Positions 1 through 10,900 of a stretch of 64,000 nucleotides of DNA are shown here, one piece after another. The position numbers and the translations under genes are program-made. Source of the stretch: VXYL01 sp963666465 (lineage in GTDB: Bacteria > Pseudomonadota > Gammaproteobacteria > Pseudomonadales > Azotimanducaceae); NCBI GenBank assembly GCA_963666465.1, contig OY762824.1:186001-250000 (forward strand), given 5' to 3'. The notes under the pieces are model-generated. The model was not told the DNA's origin. It saw nothing but the letters and a program-made list of their open reading frames with translations, and did not search any database. How positions within the stretch are numbered: position 1 is the stretch's first letter; every line of letters starts with the position of its first letter.

Positions 1-114
1 ACACGGTGAACGACCCGGAACGGGCAAGAACCTTGCGCGGCTTTGGCGCAAGTGGCGTGTTTACGGACTTCCCGGATCGAGTCTGCCGCGACGACACCTG
101 AAGCCTGCTTCGGC

Positions 115-141
115 GTTCGAGGGGTCCTGGACCCCTCGAAC
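115..141. repeat. perfect 13-bp-arm palindrome downstream of the psp operon
   Basis: The arms GTTCGAGGGGTCC and GGACCCCTCGAAC are exact reverse complements around one central base. It lies 40 bases beyond the stop of the last minus-strand psp gene. There is no T-tract on either side, so it may be a hairpin that ends or stabilises the psp transcript, or a protein-binding site. The first 180 bases hold no other recognisable feature. Confidence 0.5.
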
Positions 142-180
142 AGGATCGTTGGCGCAGCAGAACCAGCGCCGCAAGAACCC

Positions 181-444
181 TCAAGCCGACTCGACTCTCT
201 CCGCCCCCGTCGATTCGAGTCTGTCGATCTCCTGGGTCAAGCGATAGCCGTCGTCGGTGACGATGGCTTCCAAGGTCGTTACCCGTTCCTTCAACGCCGT
301 CACTTCGCGTTCGAGGGCTTGGACGGTGGCGTCGGCTTCCCCACTCCCCTGGGGGCGGGATGTCCACACCTTGAGGGCCCCCACGAGCATGGGGAGGCCA
401 ACGGCCATGAAGACGATGAGAAGGACTACGGTGGACCAGTCCAT
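181..444 (-). CDS. small PspB-like membrane protein, last gene of the psp operon
   Basis: This 87-residue protein has one N-terminal membrane helix (about residues 5-25) and then a charged predicted coiled coil with heptad-like leucines and glutamates (about 40-80). That is the architecture of PspB, an inner-membrane partner of PspC, but a separate pspB lies upstream in the same operon. A GGAGGG ribosome-binding site sits six bases before the ATG, and the gene starts 21 bases after the preceding stop. It may be a PspB paralogue or an unrelated PspD/PspG-type accessory membrane protein. The fold assignment rests on layout, not on a sequence motif. Confidence 0.7.
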   Translation of the reverse strand: MDWSTVVLLIVFMAVGLPMLVGALKVWTSRPQGSGEADATVQALEREVTALKERVTTLEAIVTDDGYRLTQEIDRLESTGAERVESA

Positions 445-465
445 GGCGGAACCCTCCGGGTCTGT

Positions 466-1293
466 TCATTGATTGATCTTGTGGATGGAGCCAACGCCGC
501 GGATGCGGCGATGCACGTCGGGATCGCCGGAATAGGCGACGGAGCCGGCACCGGCGATGTCCACATCCAGGCGTTCCGTGGCCCAGACGCTGGCGCTGCC
601 GGCACCCTTCAGACTCACCTCGGAGGTGCGCGTTTCGAGGCCCGCTGCCTCGTATTCCCCGGCCCCGGCCATGTCCACCACCTGGCGACCGGCGCGACCA
701 TCGACCTCGAAGCGGAAGGCGCCGTGGGCCTCGATGATCAACTCATCGGCATCGAGCGAGGCAAGGCGGTACTCGCCGCGCCCGCGGTTCTCCACCACCA
801 GCGTGTCGGTGCGCAGCTTGGCGCCGGTGACCAGGATGGGGCCGGCGCTGTAGAGCTCCGAGAGTTGCCGGGTGGTGACTTGCACCACCACGTCCTCGAC
901 CTCCAGCTCTTCCGGCACTTCGACGAACAGCGTGGCGTCCGACACTTCCACCTCCACGTCGTCCTGATGCTCGTCGGCCACGGCAAGCTGCACGCGCATC
1001 GACTCGCCCTGACGGATGTCGAGTGTCGCCGGCCCCTCGACATGGATGCGGTGGAAGTCCTCCGCCGGCTGGATCTCGCGCTGCTGCATGTCGTCTCCCA
1101 TGCCGGTGGCGGCGCCCAGAATACCGGCTGCAGCAACCGCGACGATCCTGGTGGCCTGCGTCGTAGGGAAACCGTCGCGTCGGAGATCGGCAGCGAGCGT
1201 CCCTTCGCGGTCTTCGCGCCAGCGGAAACTGCCAGCGCGCGGGCGCGTCGGCAGTTGCTGTGCAACTGCTGGCCTTCGGGTGCTGCGGTTCAT
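466..1293 (-). CDS. secreted DUF2807 (head GIN domain) protein of the psp operon
   Basis: The 275-residue product has a basic N-terminus, a hydrophobic stretch near residues 46-66 that could be a signal peptide or anchor, and then short beta-repeats typical of DUF2807: repeated phrases such as GAGEYEAAGLET, SLKGAGSASV and DVDIAGAGSVAY. These predict a right-handed beta-helix outside the cytoplasm. Its ATG overlaps the pspC stop as ATGA, so it is probably translationally coupled. Family members sit next to PspC-domain genes in many bacteria; their biochemical role is not settled. The true start could be further inside, nearer the hydrophobic segment. Confidence 0.8.
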   Translation of the reverse strand: MNRSTRRPAVAQQLPTRPRAGSFRWREDREGTLAADLRRDGFPTTQATRIVAVAAAGILGAATGMGDDMQQREIQPAEDFHRIHVEGPATLDIRQGESMRVQLAVADEHQDDVEVEVSDATLFVEVPEELEVEDVVVQVTTRQLSELYSAGPILVTGAKLRTDTLVVENRGRGEYRLASLDADELIIEAHGAFRFEVDGRAGRQVVDMAGAGEYEAAGLETRTSEVSLKGAGSASVWATERLDVDIAGAGSVAYSGDPDVHRRIRGVGSIHKINQ

Positions 1294-1880
1294 GGTTCGG
1301 TCCTCTCGATGCGGGAGAGTTCCCGCTGCAATTCGTAGCGGCCGGAGGTGATGTGCGTCTCGATGCGCCTCAGGCGGAGTTCAATCTGGTCGAAGTCTGC
1401 ACGAACGTGGCGGAGGGAACGGCGTGGGGAGAGGCGATGGCCCAGCTCGGGCGCTGGCGAGGCATCTCGGCGGGAGTTGCGGCGCCTTGGCGGACGCCCA
1501 TCCCAATGCTCGAAGGCGGTCTGCATGTCCTGCTTCTCGTTCGGGAAGGATTGCCCGCCGCGGGAATGGTCGCGCTGGCGACGGCGGCGGCGACATTGCT
1601 GGCGGCGGCTGCCGCCCGGCTTGTCCATGACGAAGAACGCGATCCAGTACGCGGGAAACACCACCGACGGCAGGAAGATGAGCCCGGTAACGGCGATCAG
1701 GCGAACCACCCAGGTCTCGACCCCGAAATAGTTGGCAAGCCCGGCGCAGACGCCGCCGATCTTGCCTCGTTCGGGATCGCGCATGAGTTCGCGAGAGCCT
1801 GGCCAGGGACGCCATTCGGGCCGGTCCCAGTCATCGGCATCGTCTCGCCGGGCGCGGGACCCGGGCTTGGCGTCGCTCAT
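1290..1880 (-). CDS. pspC: phage shock protein C
   Basis: PspC is an inner-membrane sensor that, with PspB, relieves PspA inhibition of PspF under membrane stress. The 196-residue product carries the PspC signature around residues 38-85: a GKIGGVCAGLANYFGV motif followed by membrane segments ending in VMDKP. The C-terminal half is an arginine-rich extension finishing in a likely coiled coil (DQIELRLRRIETHI). An AAAGGA ribosome-binding site precedes the chosen ATG; longer upstream frames read antisense-like, low-quality peptide and were not used. It is longer than the enteric protein of roughly 120 residues. Confidence 0.92.
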   Translation of the reverse strand: MSDAKPGSRARRDDADDWDRPEWRPWPGSRELMRDPERGKIGGVCAGLANYFGVETWVVRLIAVTGLIFLPSVVFPAYWIAFFVMDKPGGSRRQQCRRRRRQRDHSRGGQSFPNEKQDMQTAFEHWDGRPPRRRNSRRDASPAPELGHRLSPRRSLRHVRADFDQIELRLRRIETHITSGRYELQRELSRIERTEP

Positions 1881-1899
1881 CTCGAGTGTCCTTTGTCTC

Positions 1900-2148
1900 T
1901 TACGGCCCGGCTGCAATGCGACTGCGCCAGTCGGGGGTTCGCTCGTCCAGGATCGACTCCAGCGTCTCGATCCGCTCCGACATCCGGCCTGCGACAACGG
2001 CGAGCCGTTCGAGCTCGGCCCGTTCGTCGTCGGACAGCGCCGACTCGGCGCGCCTCTTCGAGCGGTAGTGCAGGAAAAGCCACGTCGGCGCCACAAAGAT
2101 GAGGAAGAGCAGGAGCGGCGCCACAAAGATCACGGCAACCTCGTCCAC
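1900..2148 (-). CDS. pspB: phage shock protein B
   Basis: The 82-residue protein has an N-terminal membrane helix (DEVAVIFVAPLLLFLIFVAP) and a cytoplasmic coiled coil (about residues 40-72) ending DERTPDWR, a typical PspB ending. It is expected to bind PspC and PspA at the inner membrane. The start is a GTG five bases past the pspA stop, with AGGGAGAG upstream as the ribosome-binding site; this start is needed because upstream in-frame codons lie inside pspA. Gene order pspA-pspB-pspC matches enteric operons. Confidence 0.9.
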   Translation of the reverse strand: MDEVAVIFVAPLLLFLIFVAPTWLFLHYRSKRRAESALSDDERAELERLAVVAGRMSERIETLESILDERTPDWRSRIAAGP

Positions 2149-2152
2149 GGGC

Positions 2153-2851
2153 TCACTCTCCCTCTTTCGGCGCCGGCAGGGGCTGGGCCTCGCCGTTGCC
2201 GGCCAGCCGCGCCTTGAGCGCCTTGAGCTCCTCGTCCACGCCGTCGTCCACCTCGAGCTGGTTGATCTCGTCGGTGAGCGATCGCTGCCCCATGTCGTAG
2301 GACTCCACCTGCCCCTCGAGATCGTCGATCTTGCGTTCGTACTGCTCGAAGCGATGCATGGCGTCGTCGATGCTGTGATCGGAAAGCCGGCGCCGCGCGT
2401 CAAGGCGGGAGCGGCTGGCCTGGCCGCGCAGGACGATGGCGTTCTGGCGCGCCTTGGCGTCCTTGATCTTCTGCTGCAGGGCGGCGATGTCGTCGCCGAG
2501 CTTGGCCAGGGTCTCGTCGAGGACGGAAAGGTCCGCACGCACCGTGACGGCGGCTTCCTCGGCCCTGGCCCGCTCCATCAGGGCGCCCCGGGCGAGGTCG
2601 TCACGCCCCTTGGAGACGGCCAGTTCCGCCTTGCGCTCCCACTCGCCGGCTTCCGCCTCGAAGTAGGCGGAGCGGCGCTGGAGCTCCTTGCGATCGGCGA
2701 TGGCACGAGCCGAGGCGGTGCGCACCTCGACCAGCGTTTCCTCCATCTCCTGGATGATGAGCCGCACCATCTTTTCGGGGTCCTCCGCCTTGTCGAGCAG
2801 AGAGTTGATGTTCGAGTTGATGATGTCCGTGAGCCGGGAAAAGACGCTCAT
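2153..2851 (-). CDS. pspA: phage shock protein A
   Basis: PspA (232 residues) is a peripheral membrane protein of the PspA/Vipp1/ESCRT-III family. It binds stressed membranes and also inhibits PspF. The sequence opens MSVFSRLTDIINSNINSLLD, the amphipathic N-terminal helix of the family, then EDPEKMVRLIIQEMEETL and long coiled coils to the end. AAGGAGG lies eight bases before the ATG. It is the first gene of a five-gene minus-strand operon and is divergent from pspF, with a sigma-54-type promoter in between. Confidence 0.96.
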   Translation of the reverse strand: MSVFSRLTDIINSNINSLLDKAEDPEKMVRLIIQEMEETLVEVRTASARAIADRKELQRRSAYFEAEAGEWERKAELAVSKGRDDLARGALMERARAEEAAVTVRADLSVLDETLAKLGDDIAALQQKIKDAKARQNAIVLRGQASRSRLDARRRLSDHSIDDAMHRFEQYERKIDDLEGQVESYDMGQRSLTDEINQLEVDDGVDEELKALKARLAGNGEAQPLPAPKEGE

Positions 2852-2895
2852 CGCGGGTCCTCCTTGAGATGCGCGTGGATTGCCATGCCCCGTGG

Positions 2896-2914
2896 CTTAA
2901 CACAATTCGTGCCA
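2896..2914 (-). promoter_or_regulatory. sigma-54 type promoter for pspA
   Basis: Read on the minus strand the site is TGGCACGAATTGTGTTAAG: a GG at the -24 region, ten bases, then GT at the -12 region. As I recall it, the enteric pspA promoter has the same GG-N10-GT spacing with TGGCACG at -24. It would start transcription about 35 bases before the pspA ATG. The divergent activator PspF needs exactly this class of promoter, which supports the call. Confidence 0.7.
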
Positions 2915-3063
2915 GCACCACGACATGGGCGCGACGGTTGGCCGTTTCCTCTGGTTTTCGCTGGCGATTTTGCTCGTTCACCGGCGAGGGCCTTCGGCTT
3001 GCGGCTATACATCGTGGCCGGGACGCTGGCGGATCGAGCCAAACGTTGGCAGGATTGGCCGCC

Positions 3064-4085
<1,022 letters not shown>

Positions 4086-4089
<4 letters not shown>

Positions 4090-4466
4090 GCGTCATTGGC
4101 CTTGAGGAGATCTTCCTCGACGTGGCGGACCTTGAACGGTCCGTGGACTTCTACCACCGGCTGCTCGGCATCCCGGTGGCAACGCAGAACGAGGAACGAG
4201 CCTATCTGCAATGCGACCGCAGCCACGTGGTGCTCCAGGTGAAGGGCCATTCCGGGCGTCACAGCGGCGGCGGGCCCATGCACTTCTCCTTCACCGTCAC
4301 CGAGGAGCACTTCGACGAGGTGGCGCTGCGCGTGGACGACGGGCGCATCTTCACGCGTGGCCCCATGGGCACTCGTGGCAAGGGCCGCGCACTGTTCATC
4401 CTTGATCCGGACGGCAACGAGGCGGAGGTGAACACGCGCTATCTCTACGGCGTGCCAAAGCGCTGA
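4086..4466 (+). CDS. VOC-fold (glyoxalase/dioxygenase-like) protein
   Basis: A single vicinal-oxygen-chelate domain of 126 residues. It begins with the typical DVADLERSVDFYHRLLGIPV motif and ends with LFILDPDGNEAEVNTRY, where the acidic residue is a usual metal ligand. The substrate cannot be inferred. The ATG overlaps the pspF stop by four bases, so it is probably co-translated with pspF, an unusual partner for a stress activator. Confidence 0.85.
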
Positions 4467-4581
4467 ACCTGACGATGACATGCCGTGGAGCCATGACGCG
4501 ACTGGCGGCGCGCAGGGAGGGCGAGACGTCCTCCGCACGCGCCGCCCGACGCGTCACGGTTGACTGCGTTCGACTGCCACG

Positions 4582-5040
4582 TTGAGCCGTTCGTTGTCGA
4601 TCTCCTTTCGCCTGAACGGCGGCGCACGCAAGATCGGCGTTCAGGCAGGCGAGCCCCTGCTCTACGCCCTGCGACGCCTTGGCGAGGTGAGCGTGCGCTA
4701 CGGCTGCGGTGCCGAGCAGTGCGGCGCTTGCCGCGTATTGGTGGACGGCGAGCCCGAGTTTGCCTGCACGCTGGCGGCCAGCGCGGTGGAAGGAGGAAGC
4801 GTGGAGACGGCCGCAGGTCTCGACACGCCCATGCGCAAGGCCTTGCTGGAGTTCAACGCCGGTCAATGCGGCTATTGCCTGCCCGGCATCGTGGTGGCGG
4901 CCGAGGCCCTCTTCCGCCGCCAGCGCAAGCCATCGCCGGCAGCCATCCGTTCCGCTCTGGAACCGCATCTGTGCCGCTGCGGGGCGCATCCACGCATCCT
5001 GCGCGCACTTGCCGGCGTTGCCGATGGGGCCGAGCCGTGA
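4582..5040 (+). CDS. molybdenum hydroxylase, [2Fe-2S] subunit (xanthine dehydrogenase family)
   Basis: The 152-residue subunit has the two iron-sulfur motifs of this family: a plant-ferredoxin-like CGAEQCGAC with a later cysteine in FACTL, and the C-terminal CGYCLPG plus CRCGAHPR. It would pass electrons from the molybdopterin subunit encoded immediately downstream. Together they resemble isoquinoline 1-oxidoreductase or aldehyde dehydrogenase type two-subunit enzymes. The start is uncertain: TTG at this position, a second TTG four codons on, and no clear ribosome-binding site. Its stop overlaps the next start as GTGA. Confidence 0.85.
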   Translation: MSRSLSISFRLNGGARKIGVQAGEPLLYALRRLGEVSVRYGCGAEQCGACRVLVDGEPEFACTLAASAVEGGSVETAAGLDTPMRKALLEFNAGQCGYCLPGIVVAAEALFRRQRKPSPAAIRSALEPHLCRCGAHPRILRALAGVADGAEP

Positions 5041-7154
5041 GCCTGCCACCTGGGCTGCGCGCGTTTCCCCGATTGTCCGACTGGGTGCGCATCGAGGCGC
5101 CGCAACGCGTGGTGGTGTGTACCGGCAAGGTGGAGATCGGCCAGGGCATCCTCACGGCACTGCGGCTCATCGTCGCCGAGGAGCTCGATGTCGATCCGGA
5201 ACGCATCGTGACGAGGACAGCCCACACCGGGCGGACGCCGAACGAAGGCATCACTGCCGGTTCCATGTCCTTGGAGATAAGCGGGGCGGCATTGCGACAG
5301 GCGGCGGCGTGGCTGCGCCGACTGCTGCTCGAACATGCCGCAGCGGAACTGGGCGTGGCCAGCGACCGACTCAGTGTCGAAGACGGCGCCGTGACCGCTC
5401 CGGGCATCAACCGCCCGCTCGACTACTGGCAGCTTCCACCGGTGCCGGAAGGCTTCGAGATTCGGGACGCCATTGCCGAGAAGAGCCCAAACGCCTATCG
5501 ATGGGTGGGAGTGGGACGCCAGCCGCGCATCGATCTGCCGGCGAAGCTGCGTGGCAAACCCGCCTTCGTGCAGGACCTGCCCTGCGACCTCCACGCTCGC
5601 GTGGTGCGTCCGCCGTCTCTCCATCACAGGCTTGACGCCCTTGACGCCAGCGTCGAGGCCCCAGCGCATCTGGTCGTGAACGGCTCCTTCGTCGCCGTCG
5701 CGCACCCGGACGAGTACACCGCCACTCGCCTTGCCGAACGCGTCCGTTCAACTGCGAAATGGCACGCATCGGCAGCGGCGCCACTGACAGGCAGCCTCGC
5801 AGACCACATGCGAAGCAACGAAGCCGCAGCCCTCCCCCTCGACGACGGCAAGCCAACGGATCGTCCTGTGCGCCGTTTCGCCACCGCCCATCAAGCAACC
5901 TACTCCCGCCCGTTCCTGATGCATGGCTCGTTGGGACCGTCCGCCGCATGGGCGCTATGGGAAGGAGAACGGCTGCTGGTGCGCTCGTCAAGTCAGGGCA
6001 TCGAGCTGCTGCGGGGTATGCTGGCCAAGGTGCTGCGCCTCGATCCGACGCAGGTGGAAGTGGCCCACAGCGAGGGTTCCGGCTGCTACGGCCACAACGG
6101 CGCCGACGATGCGGCATTGGATGCTGCGCTTGTCGCCCGCGCCCTGCCGAATCAGGCGATCCTGCTGCAATGGTCGCGTGCCGACGAGCATCGCTTCGAA
6201 CCGTTCGGTCCGGCCATGCAAGTGGACATGGGCGCAAGCTTGACCGATGACACCGTGTCCCATTGGCGCCACGACGTTCGCGGCTTCACTCACTCCGGCC
6301 GGCCCTCACCGCACCGACCCGGCGTGGACATGCTGGCCGCATGGCTCCTGGCCGAGCCCTTCGAGCCGTCGCCACCGCAACCGGGGCGGGCCCCGGAGTC
6401 CGGCTTGCACCGCAACGCCTTGCCGCTTTACCAGTTCCCGAACCAGGAAGTCGTCAAGCGCTTCTGCACCAGTTCGCCGCTGCGCACCTCGTCGCTGCGC
6501 AGCCTCGGCGCCCACTGCAACGTATTCGCCATCGAGTCGTTCATGGACGAACTGGCACACCACGCCGGTCTCGCGCCAGACGAATTCCGCCAACGCCACC
6601 TCGGGCACGATTCGAGAGCACTTGCCGTGCTCGAGGGGGCGGTGCAGCTGGCAGGCGGTCTGGCAGGCCCTCGCGGCATGGCCATCGCCCGCTACAAGAA
6701 CCGCCAATGCTGCGCCGCGGTGGTCGTGGAAGTCGCCGTCAACGACGCCGCCGAAGTGCGAGTCTCCCACGCCTGGATCGCCGCGGATGCCGGCCGCGTC
6801 GTGGACCGCGACGGCCTCATCAACCAACTCGAAGGCGGCTTCGTCCAGGCCCTCTCCTGGACGCTGTTCGAGGAGGTCTCCTTCGACAGCCAGGGCGCAA
6901 CCAACACCGACTGGAACGACTATCCGATCCTCCGCTTCGCCGATGTGCCAACCATCGAGACGACCTTGCTCGACTACCCGGAAGAGCAACCCGTGGGCGC
7001 CGGAGAAGCCCTCCAGGGCCCCACCTCCGCCGCCGTCGCCAACGCCATCTTCGCCGCCACCAGCATTCGCCCCCGTCACCTCCCCTTCACCCCCGCCAAC
7101 CTCCGCCAAGCCGCCAGCTCGCAAGGCTCGGGGGACCCCTCATCGTCTGTTTGA
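5037..7154 (+). CDS. molybdenum hydroxylase, molybdopterin-binding subunit
   Basis: The 705-residue product matches the large subunit of xanthine dehydrogenase family enzymes of the isoquinoline 1-oxidoreductase type. Seen are KVEIGQGILTAL near the N-terminus, ESFMDELAHHAGLAPDEFR, RYKN, and near the C-terminus VGAGEALQGPTSAAVANAIFAAT, which carries the catalytic glutamate position. No Tat signal is visible. The GTG start was taken because it overlaps the small-subunit stop as GTGA, a strong sign of translational coupling; reading further upstream runs through the small-subunit gene in another frame. No FAD subunit is present, so the electron acceptor is unknown. Confidence 0.85.
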   Translation: MSLPPGLRAFPRLSDWVRIEAPQRVVVCTGKVEIGQGILTALRLIVAEELDVDPERIVTRTAHTGRTPNEGITAGSMSLEISGAALRQAAAWLRRLLLEHAAAELGVASDRLSVEDGAVTAPGINRPLDYWQLPPVPEGFEIRDAIAEKSPNAYRWVGVGRQPRIDLPAKLRGKPAFVQDLPCDLHARVVRPPSLHHRLDALDASVEAPAHLVVNGSFVAVAHPDEYTATRLAERVRSTAKWHASAAAPLTGSLADHMRSNEAAALPLDDGKPTDRPVRRFATAHQATYSRPFLMHGSLGPSAAWALWEGERLLVRSSSQGIELLRGMLAKVLRLDPTQVEVAHSEGSGCYGHNGADDAALDAALVARALPNQAILLQWSRADEHRFEPFGPAMQVDMGASLTDDTVSHWRHDVRGFTHSGRPSPHRPGVDMLAAWLLAEPFEPSPPQPGRAPESGLHRNALPLYQFPNQEVVKRFCTSSPLRTSSLRSLGAHCNVFAIESFMDELAHHAGLAPDEFRQRHLGHDSRALAVLEGAVQLAGGLAGPRGMAIARYKNRQCCAAVVVEVAVNDAAEVRVSHAWIAADAGRVVDRDGLINQLEGGFVQALSWTLFEEVSFDSQGATNTDWNDYPILRFADVPTIETTLLDYPEEQPVGAGEALQGPTSAAVANAIFAATSIRPRHLPFTPANLRQAASSQGSGDPSSSV

Positions 7155-7200
7155 CGCGCCCGCCAGGCAGACGGACAATGGCAAGGAAGCGTCGCGTCCG

Positions 7201-7854
7201 ATGCCGTCGCGGTCACAGCATGGGCTTGCAGACATGGGTCGAGTATTCATCTATTGGGACAACTCCAACATCTTCCACGAGGCCCAGCGCCTGGCAGAGG
7301 AGTTGGAGTCCGGCGTGGACGCGCGCTATCGGGTGCGCATCCACTTCGACAACCTCCTGCGACTCGCACATGCCGACCGTCCGGTGGAGAAGGCGCTGGC
7401 GGCTGGCGCCGTGCCTCCGGAGATGCGGCAGCTCTGGAATCGCATGGAGTCGAACGGTGTCGAGGTGACGCTGTTCGACCGAGGCGCCGCCACGGGGGGC
7501 GAGCAGCAAGTTCCCGACCGCGTTCTCCAACTCCGAATGCTGGAGGATGCCCTCGACTTCAACGGCGACCCCGGAATCGTCGTGCTGCTTACGGGCGATG
7601 GGTCGGGCTATGCCGAGGGCACGGGCTTCCACAGCACGTTGGAGCGGATGCACCGGCGTGGCTGGCGCATCGAGATCCTGTCATGGGCATGCAACCAACG
7701 CATGAGGAGATGGGCCGAAGCCAATGCCTTGTTCGTTTCGCTGGACGACTTCCATGACTCGATCACGTTCCTGACACCTTCCCGGGAGGGGCACGAACTA
7801 GCGAGGGCCAGGCCAGTCACGCCCCTCAACCTGGACAAGCGACGCACATCCTGA
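7201..7854 (+). CDS. NYN domain protein (PIN-like ribonuclease fold)
   Basis: The protein begins the NYN fold with GRVFIYWDNSNIFHEAQ, where the aspartate and DNSN match the acidic nuclease site, followed by VTLFDRG, a second acidic strand (VVLLTGDGSGYAEG) and a third region (IEILSWACNQRMRRWAEA). NYN proteins are predicted metal-dependent RNases, and some act in RNA decay or defence. The 217-residue form starts at this ATG with an AAGGA 13 bases upstream; an ATG 33 bases later (MGRVFIYWD) is also plausible. It stands alone just before recC. Confidence 0.8.
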   Translation: MPSRSQHGLADMGRVFIYWDNSNIFHEAQRLAEELESGVDARYRVRIHFDNLLRLAHADRPVEKALAAGAVPPEMRQLWNRMESNGVEVTLFDRGAATGGEQQVPDRVLQLRMLEDALDFNGDPGIVVLLTGDGSGYAEGTGFHSTLERMHRRGWRIEILSWACNQRMRRWAEANALFVSLDDFHDSITFLTPSREGHELARARPVTPLNLDKRRTS

Positions 7855-7939
7855 TCGGCATGGGAACCAGGCCCGGAGGGCAGGAAGAAGGCAGGTTCCT
7901 GCGTCCACGCCATTTTGTGCCGGGCCACGGGAAAACCCC

Positions 7940-10900
7940 ATGCACAGCGGGAGATGCAGACCCTTGAGCGCCGCTGTTCCTTCGTTTCGCCTGCATGTAT
8001 CCAACCGGTTGGAGGAGCTGGCTGGCGGGCTTGCCGACGAGATGCGGGCGAGGCCGGGGGATCCGCTGGCGCCGGAGCGCATTGTGGTGCCGCATCCGGT
8101 GCTTGGGCGGTGGCTGGCGCTGGAGCTTGCCGAGCGATTGGGGATTGCGGCGCACTTGAAGATTGAGCTGCCGGCCGAGTTCGCATGGTCGCTGATGCGT
8201 TCTGTGGTGGACTTGCCCAAGGAGCAGCCGTTCGCACCGAGTGCGCTGCGCTGGCGCGTCTTCAACGTGATGGGGCGTTGGGGTCAAGAAGACGACCTCG
8301 GCCGCTATCTCATCGACGCGGATCCGCGCAAGCGGTTTGCCCTGGCAGACCGTCTGGCGCGTGTGTACGACCGCTGCCTGCTGTATCGACCGGAGTGGAT
8401 ACGCGAGTGGCAGAGCGGAGAGGCGCCCCACTGGCAGGCGCAGGTCTGGCGCGAGCTTGCGGCGCCGGGCATCGGACAACATTGGGTGGACGCCGTGGAC
8501 GCGTTCGAGCGGGCGAGCCGGGCGAAACGCTCCTCGGCCCCCATACAGCCGGAGTTGTTCGATCAGGTTGCCGATAAAGAAAAGGAATTCAATGCAAATC
8601 CTTATGACATAAACCTAAAGGAAAGGATTAGCTTCTTCGGGGTCGATTCGCTGTCCCCTTCCTACCTCGCCATGCTACGCGCGGCCGCGCCCGACAACGA
8701 CATCCACCTCTTCGCCCTGAGCCCTTGCCGGGAGTTCTGGGCCGATACCCGCTCGCGCCGCGAACTGCCTCCGGCGGCCGATGCGGAGCCCTATCTCAGC
8801 GAAGGCAACGAGCTGCTCGCCGCCTGGGGCCGCGCTGCCCGGGACACGCAGGTATTGCTTGCGGACGATCTGGGAGTGGGAGCGCCGGAGGAGACCTATT
8901 CGGAATCCGCCGCCGATACGCGTCTTGGCCGTGTGCAGACCGACATCCTCGATCTTCGCCTGGCGGCGGAGGCTGCCGAGTCCGGCATCGCCAAGGACGA
9001 CTCCATCCAGATCCACGTCTGCCACTCCGCCACCCGCGAGGCGGAAGTGCTGCACGACCGCCTGCTTGGCCTCTTCGACACCCACGACGACATCCAGCCT
9101 GCAGACGTGCTGGTGCTGACGCCGAACATGGACGAATACGCCCCTGCCATCGAGGCGGTGTTCGACTCCGTCGGCACGATCCCCTTCAACATCGGCCGCC
9201 TTCGTCGCCGTGACGGTGCCGCCGTGCGGGCGTTTCTGGACCTGTTGGCCCTGCCAGGCTCCCGTTATCCCGTGAGCCGTGTGCTGGCACCGCTCAGGGC
9301 GTCGTCTGTGGCGTCTCGCTTCGGCATCCGTGACACCGACCTTGCAGAAGTACGTGGCTGGGTCGCCAACGCCGGCATCCACTGGGGCATCGGCGACCAC
9401 GATGTGCCGTCCTCAAGCCGACACACCTGGCGCAACGGACTGAACCGACTGTTGCTCGGCTACGCCCTCGCCGGCTCCGCGGATTGGTTCGGCGACCTTG
9501 CCTCCTGCGAACTGGATCGCTTCGGCAACGACGACCCGGATCGCTACGAGCGGCTCGGTCGCTTCATTCGTTATTGCGAACTCGCGTTTGAGCTCGACAT
9601 CATTGCCGGCGAGACCCTGTCGCCATCGGATTGGGCACGCCGTCTGCGCGAGACCGTGCTGGCGCCCTTCTTCGCCGCCGAACATCCCCTCCCCGAGGTG
9701 GCGCGAGAAGCGGACACCGTGGCGAGGCTCATCGACGATCTCGAAGAGGAGTGGCGCATCGCCGACATCGACGGCGCGATCCCGTTCCCCGTGGTGCAGG
9801 ACGCACTGGCGGAAATGGGCGCGGCAAGCTCCCGTGCCGTGGCGAGGCTTGCCGACGGAGTGACGGTGGCGCCGCTCGGGGTGGGGCAGGTCTTCCCGGC
9901 CAAGGTCGTCTGCGCCGTCGGCATGAACGACCGCGCCTTTCCGCGCCACCACGCACCGCCATCCTTCGACATCGTCGCCTCCGACTCGCGCCGCCCGGGG
10001 GACCGCGACCTGCGCGACGAAGACCGGCTCGCCTTCCTGACCGCACTGCTCTCGGCAAGGCAGGCATTCCTGGTCACGTACACGGGCCGAGAGCTGCGCG
10101 AGGACTCGACGATTCCCCCATCCGTGGCGGTGAGCGAGTTCATGGACTACCTGACGCGCCGCTTCGGTGACCCCGCGGTGTCCCTGCGCCACCCCCTGCA
10201 ACCCTTCAACCGGCGCTACTTTCGCGGCGAGGAGGAGAATGACGCAGAGGAGGACACCGGCGGCGACGGTTCGGGAGATGCTCTCTTCAGCTACTCGGAT
10301 CCAATGGCGCTCGCTGCCGCGGCCGTTCGGGATGCAGGCGCCGCCACGCTGGCCCAACACCGATTGCTCGGCACGTTGCCGCCGCCTGCGCGTCAGGAAA
10401 GCGAGGTGGAACTCGCGCAGCTGATTCGCTTTGCGGCCCATCCCGCCAAGCACTTCGCGCAAACGAGGCTCGGCTTGCGACTGGAGATCGAGGACGAAGA
10501 TCCCGCCAGCGACGAGGAGCCACTTGCGCTCAACTATCTGCAACAGTGGCAGCTCAAGGACGGCCTGTTCGACTTGGCGCGGGGGGAGCTCGACGAAGCC
10601 GGCGCGGAGTGGTTGGTGCGTGCGCAGGGACTCCTGCCGCCCGGCAATCTCGGCGCCACGGAGCATCGCCGGGGCGCCGTGCAGGTAGCCACGTTGCGTC
10701 AGGCACTCGCCCCTCATGCGGAGCATCTCGAAGCCTCGCCTGCCCCGGTGGACATCGACGTGCAAGGCGTGCGTCTCACGGGCGAGGTCGCAGGTTACGT
10801 TCCGTCCCGCGCCCGGTTCCTCTGGTGGCGGATCGGACGCATCCGCGAAAAGGACCGCATCGAGGCCTGGCTGCGCTTGCTGGTCCTCACGTGCAGCGTG

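Noticed and set aside
43..1338. A 431-codon plus-strand open frame at the window start
   Set aside because: Antisense to the DUF2807 and PspB-like genes, with composition bias only.
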